Positions 61,564 through 64,000 of a stretch of 64,000 nt of DNA are shown here, piece after piece. A model generated the notes under the pieces. That model was not told the DNA's origin and did no database searches. It saw only the letters and a list, made by a program, of their open reading frames with translations. A program made the position numbers and the translations under genes. Source of the stretch: Dehalococcoidia bacterium. GTDB taxonomy: Bacteria; Chloroflexota; Dehalococcoidia; Tepidiformales; Tepidiformaceae. The stretch spans positions 1 through 64,000 of the forward strand of contig JAJEIT010000072.1 of NCBI GenBank assembly GCA_022827945.1. Reading direction: 5' to 3'. The first letter of the stretch is position 1. The number at the start of each line of letters is the position of its first letter.

Positions 61564-63297
61564 CTACGCCGACCCGTGCCGCAGCAGCTGCCCCGGCGTC
61601 GCGCCCGTGCAGTCGCGGTCCTCGAACGTGACCTCGCCGTTCACCATCGTGTAGCGGTAGCCCTCGGCCTTCCGCACGCGACGCCAGGCGCCCGCGGGGA
61701 AGTCCCACGCCTTCACGATCGGCAGCATCTCCAGCTTCTCGTAGTCGTACACCACGATGTCCGCCGGAGCGCCCTCGCGGATGCAGCCCCGGTCGCGGAA
61801 GCCGGCCGCCAGCGCCGGGTAGGCGGCGAGACGCCAGTGCGCCTGCTCCAGGTCCATGATCCCCGCGTCCCGTACCCAGCGAGCCAGGAACTCCGTCGGG
61901 TACGCCCCCAGCGTGATGAACTTCGTGTGCGCGCCGCCGTCCGAGACCCCCGGTATCGCCACCGACGAGTTCGCCACCTCCGCCATCGCGTCCGGGTCCG
62001 TGGGGCGCGGCGGCGTCACGAACGTCGCCTGCAGGTCGTCCGCCAGCGAGAGGTCGAGGAACGCGTCGATGATGTGCTTCCCCTCCCGCTCCGCGATCTC
62101 GGCCAGGCCGTGACCCTCGTACTCCTTCAGCTCCGGGCTCTCGACCTCCTCGACCGTGAGCTGGGCGATGCCGGAGACGTTCGCGCCCCCGCCGGCCGCC
62201 TTCATCTGCGACTCGATGCCGCCGCCTGCGATCGGCCCGTGGCCTGCGTCGAACTCGTCCCGCAGCGCCTGGCGCACTTCGCCGTCGCGCATCTTCTCCA
62301 TGCGCACCTCGCGTGTCCCGAGCGTGACCTCGCGCCAGATCGGGCTCGAGTCGAACAGGTTCCAGTCCTCCAGGTTGAACTCGAAGCCCACGTCCACCGT
62401 CAGCGCCTGCCCGAAGATGCGCAGACCCCTCGCATTCGCCTCGTCCAGCTTCTCGATCATGAGCCGGTGCGGCGGCGTGTTCTGGCCGTGTTGGTCCGTC
62501 GCCGGCGCCAGCAGGTTCCAGATGACGGGACGACCGCTCACCTCCGCCACCTTCTCCGCCGCCTCGAACGGCCCCGTGATCTGCGCGAACCCCCGCCCGA
62601 CCTTCCCCATCACCCCGGCGAACGCGAGCAGATCCTCCTCCGACATCAGGTCCGTGATCATCGGCGTCCCGTCGTAGTCACGCTGGACGCTCTCCTCGCC
62701 CCCGAGCTGCACGGAGAAGCCGCACGCCCCCGCCCGCAGCGCTTCCTCGAAGAGGCGGCACATCTCCTCGCGCTCCGCCTCCGTTGCGGAACGGTTCTTC
62801 GCCGACTCCAGCCCCATCACGTACGCCATCAGCGGGTTCAGACCCACGTAGCTGAGCAGGTTCACGCCCTTCGGCGTCCGCTCCAGGCTGTCGAGGAACT
62901 CGGGGTAGGTCTCCCAGTCCCAGGCCATCCCCTCCCGCATCGACTCCATCGGCACTGCCTCGTTGCGGGCCATCGTCAGCATCGCCCGCTCCTGGTCCTC
63001 CGCCCGCACCGGCGCGAACCCGAAGCCGCAGTTCCCGATCACGACCGAGGTCACCCCGTGCCAGCCCGAGATGCTGCACCAGGGGTCCCAGTACACCTGC
63101 GAGTCGTAGTGCGTGTGCAGGTCGACGAACCCCGGCGCCACGACCAGCCCCTCGGCGTCGATCACCCGCGCGCCCTCGCTGTTGTGGATGCGCCCGATCG
63201 AGGCGACGAGCCCGTCCTTGATGCCGATGTCGGCGCGGAAGCGCGGCGTGCGCAGGCCGTCGATCACGGTCCCGCCGCGGATGATGGTGTCGAACAT
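61564..63297 (-). CDS. N-acyl-D-amino-acid deacylase-like amidohydrolase
   Basis: A 577-residue amidohydrolase. The metal-binding HxH is in PGFVDLHTHYD, and the family continues with NCGFGFAPVR, the GACGFSVQLG segment and SDGGAHTKFI (metal Asp). The domain order and length match D-aminoacylase-type enzymes that remove acyl groups from N-acyl-D-amino acids. The start is the ATG giving MFDTIIRG with GGAGG upstream. Substrate not proven. Confidence 0.86.
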   Translation of the reverse strand: MFDTIIRGGTVIDGLRTPRFRADIGIKDGLVASIGRIHNSEGARVIDAEGLVVAPGFVDLHTHYDSQVYWDPWCSISGWHGVTSVVIGNCGFGFAPVRAEDQERAMLTMARNEAVPMESMREGMAWDWETYPEFLDSLERTPKGVNLLSYVGLNPLMAYVMGLESAKNRSATEAEREEMCRLFEEALRAGACGFSVQLGGEESVQRDYDGTPMITDLMSEEDLLAFAGVMGKVGRGFAQITGPFEAAEKVAEVSGRPVIWNLLAPATDQHGQNTPPHRLMIEKLDEANARGLRIFGQALTVDVGFEFNLEDWNLFDSSPIWREVTLGTREVRMEKMRDGEVRQALRDEFDAGHGPIAGGGIESQMKAAGGGANVSGIAQLTVEEVESPELKEYEGHGLAEIAEREGKHIIDAFLDLSLADDLQATFVTPPRPTDPDAMAEVANSSVAIPGVSDGGAHTKFITLGAYPTEFLARWVRDAGIMDLEQAHWRLAAYPALAAGFRDRGCIREGAPADIVVYDYEKLEMLPIVKAWDFPAGAWRRVRKAEGYRYTMVNGEVTFEDRDCTGATPGQLLRHGSA

Positions 63298-63443
63298 GTC
63301 GGGGTCGCCTCCAGGTGTCTCAGGGCGCCCATTCGCACCGCGTACGAGGCGCGCAGGGCCCTGCGCTGAGCCTACCACTCCGGCCCTGCGGTTCCCATAA
63401 CGAGGAGCCCATCCCCGCCCCGCCCTGCCGCATACTGGCGCCC

Positions 63444-64000
63444 ATGCCGTGGGTCTCCGACGACAACGTTGCCACCTTCGTCGATCTCTACGAGCTCACC
63501 ATGGCCGCAAGCTATTTCGCCCACGGCATGAACGAGCCCGCCACCTTCGAGCTCTCCGTGCGGCAGCTCCCCCCGGGCCGCGGCTTCCTCGTCGCCTGCG
63601 GCCTCGAGGACGCCCTCGCCTACCTCGATGGCCTCGCCTTCAGCGACGACACCATCGACTATCTCCGCTCGCTCGGCACGTTCGACGAGGCGTTCCTCGA
63701 ACACCTGGCGGACCTGCGCTTTACGGGCGACGCCTGGGCCGTGCCCGAGGGCGAGACCGTCTTCGCCGCGGAGCCCCTCCTCCGCGTCACGGCCCCCCTC
63801 ATCGAGGCGCAGCTGGCCGAGACCTTCCTCCTCAACGCCATCACCTTCCAGACCATGATTGCGACCAAGGCCGCGCGCATCGCTCTGGCCTGCGGCGACC
63901 GCACCTTCGTTGACTTCTCCGGCCGCCGCGACCACGGCGCCGGCGCGGCGCTCGGGGTCGCGCGCGCCTCCTGCGTGGGCGGCGCCTCCGGCACCTCCAA
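63444..64000 (+). CDS. pncB: Nicotinate phosphoribosyltransferase, N-terminal part
   Basis: An open frame from the ATG at 63444 runs off the window end (185 residues seen). VATFVDLYELTMAASYFAHGM and ATFELSVRQLPPGRGFLVACGLED match the N-terminus of nicotinate phosphoribosyltransferases, with DFSGRRDHGAG as the phosphoribosyl-binding loop. It makes NaMN from nicotinate and PRPP in NAD salvage. CATACT seven bases before the ATG suggests a leaderless message. Confidence 0.88.
   Translation, partial: MPWVSDDNVATFVDLYELTMAASYFAHGMNEPATFELSVRQLPPGRGFLVACGLEDALAYLDGLAFSDDTIDYLRSLGTFDEAFLEHLADLRFTGDAWAVPEGETVFAAEPLLRVTAPLIEAQLAETFLLNAITFQTMIATKAARIALACGDRTFVDFSGRRDHGAGAALGVARASCVGGASGTS

Overview
The window is GC-rich (roughly 70 percent by eye), densely coded DNA from one bacterial chromosome. 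Gene content points to a Chloroflexota-like organism, perhaps Dehalococcoidia-related. The pointers are short T/P/E-rich lipoproteins, a bacterial translin, a PAC2 protein, CofD of F420 synthesis, DUF3352, an Aap-type amino-acid transporter and many aerobic lipid genes (acyl-CoA dehydrogenase, acyl-CoA ligase, thiolase, SDRs, P450). This placement is inference from gene content; no rRNA or phylogenetic marker was analysed.

Layout. 1-2.6 kb: thiolase end, acyl-CoA ligase, a 2Fe-2S ferredoxin and a small zinc ribbon whose long leader carries a c-di-AMP (ydaO/yuaA) riboswitch. 2.9-7.3 kb: a membrane pyrophosphatase (hppA) followed by a divergent paralog that has lost the catalytic acidic motifs. 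7.3-14.7 kb: minus-strand housekeeping run with translin, FmdB, a frameshifted yraN, rnhB, a 6PGDH-like enzyme, a HTH regulator, dinB under a LexA box, PAC2, Nudix and flavin reductase. 15-18 kb: cobalamin/siderophore-type ABC transporter. 18-19.6 kb: exported repeat protein.

19.8-21.5 kb is the most striking region. Three consecutive lipoprotein genes each encode a thioredoxin-like domain whose first active-site cysteine is an in-frame TGA. Read as selenocysteine, the motifs are USTC, UPTC and UGPU. An identical hairpin (stem CCGCCC/GGGCGG, loop CGTGT) lies 23 nt after the first TGA of each gene. Together this looks like a tandem cluster of three membrane-anchored selenoprotein thioredoxins, one with two selenocysteines. 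Read conventionally, each gene would be truncated just before its active site.

21.5-32 kb: ACAD10/11-like pair, a four-helix-bundle cassette bounded by inverted GGTGGTC-type repeats, SDRs, DUF3352, duplicated NTF2-like genes, VapBC-type module, nitroreductase. 32-40 kb: hsp20 under a CIRCE-like operator, cytochrome P450, the aapJQMP operon and a phosphotransferase. 40-54 kb: HU, ArsC, a Rieske-type oxygenase lacking most Rieske ligands, purF, a membrane-bound LuxR/peptidase-like fusion, an orphan nuoB, ribD, tRNA-Arg, HigBA, cofD and a metalloprotease lipoprotein. 54-64 kb: purA, HEPN/MNT, a biotinyl-carrier protein, a PEP-utilizing mobile-domain protein, a CoA-binding protein, fabF, an amidohydrolase and the start of pncB.

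Many genes have a TANNNT box 6-8 nt before the start codon and no Shine-Dalgarno site, suggesting that leaderless transcripts are common. Two genes (yraN, four-helix bundle) each carry a single-base frameshift in a short homopolymer; these could be real lesions or sequence errors.
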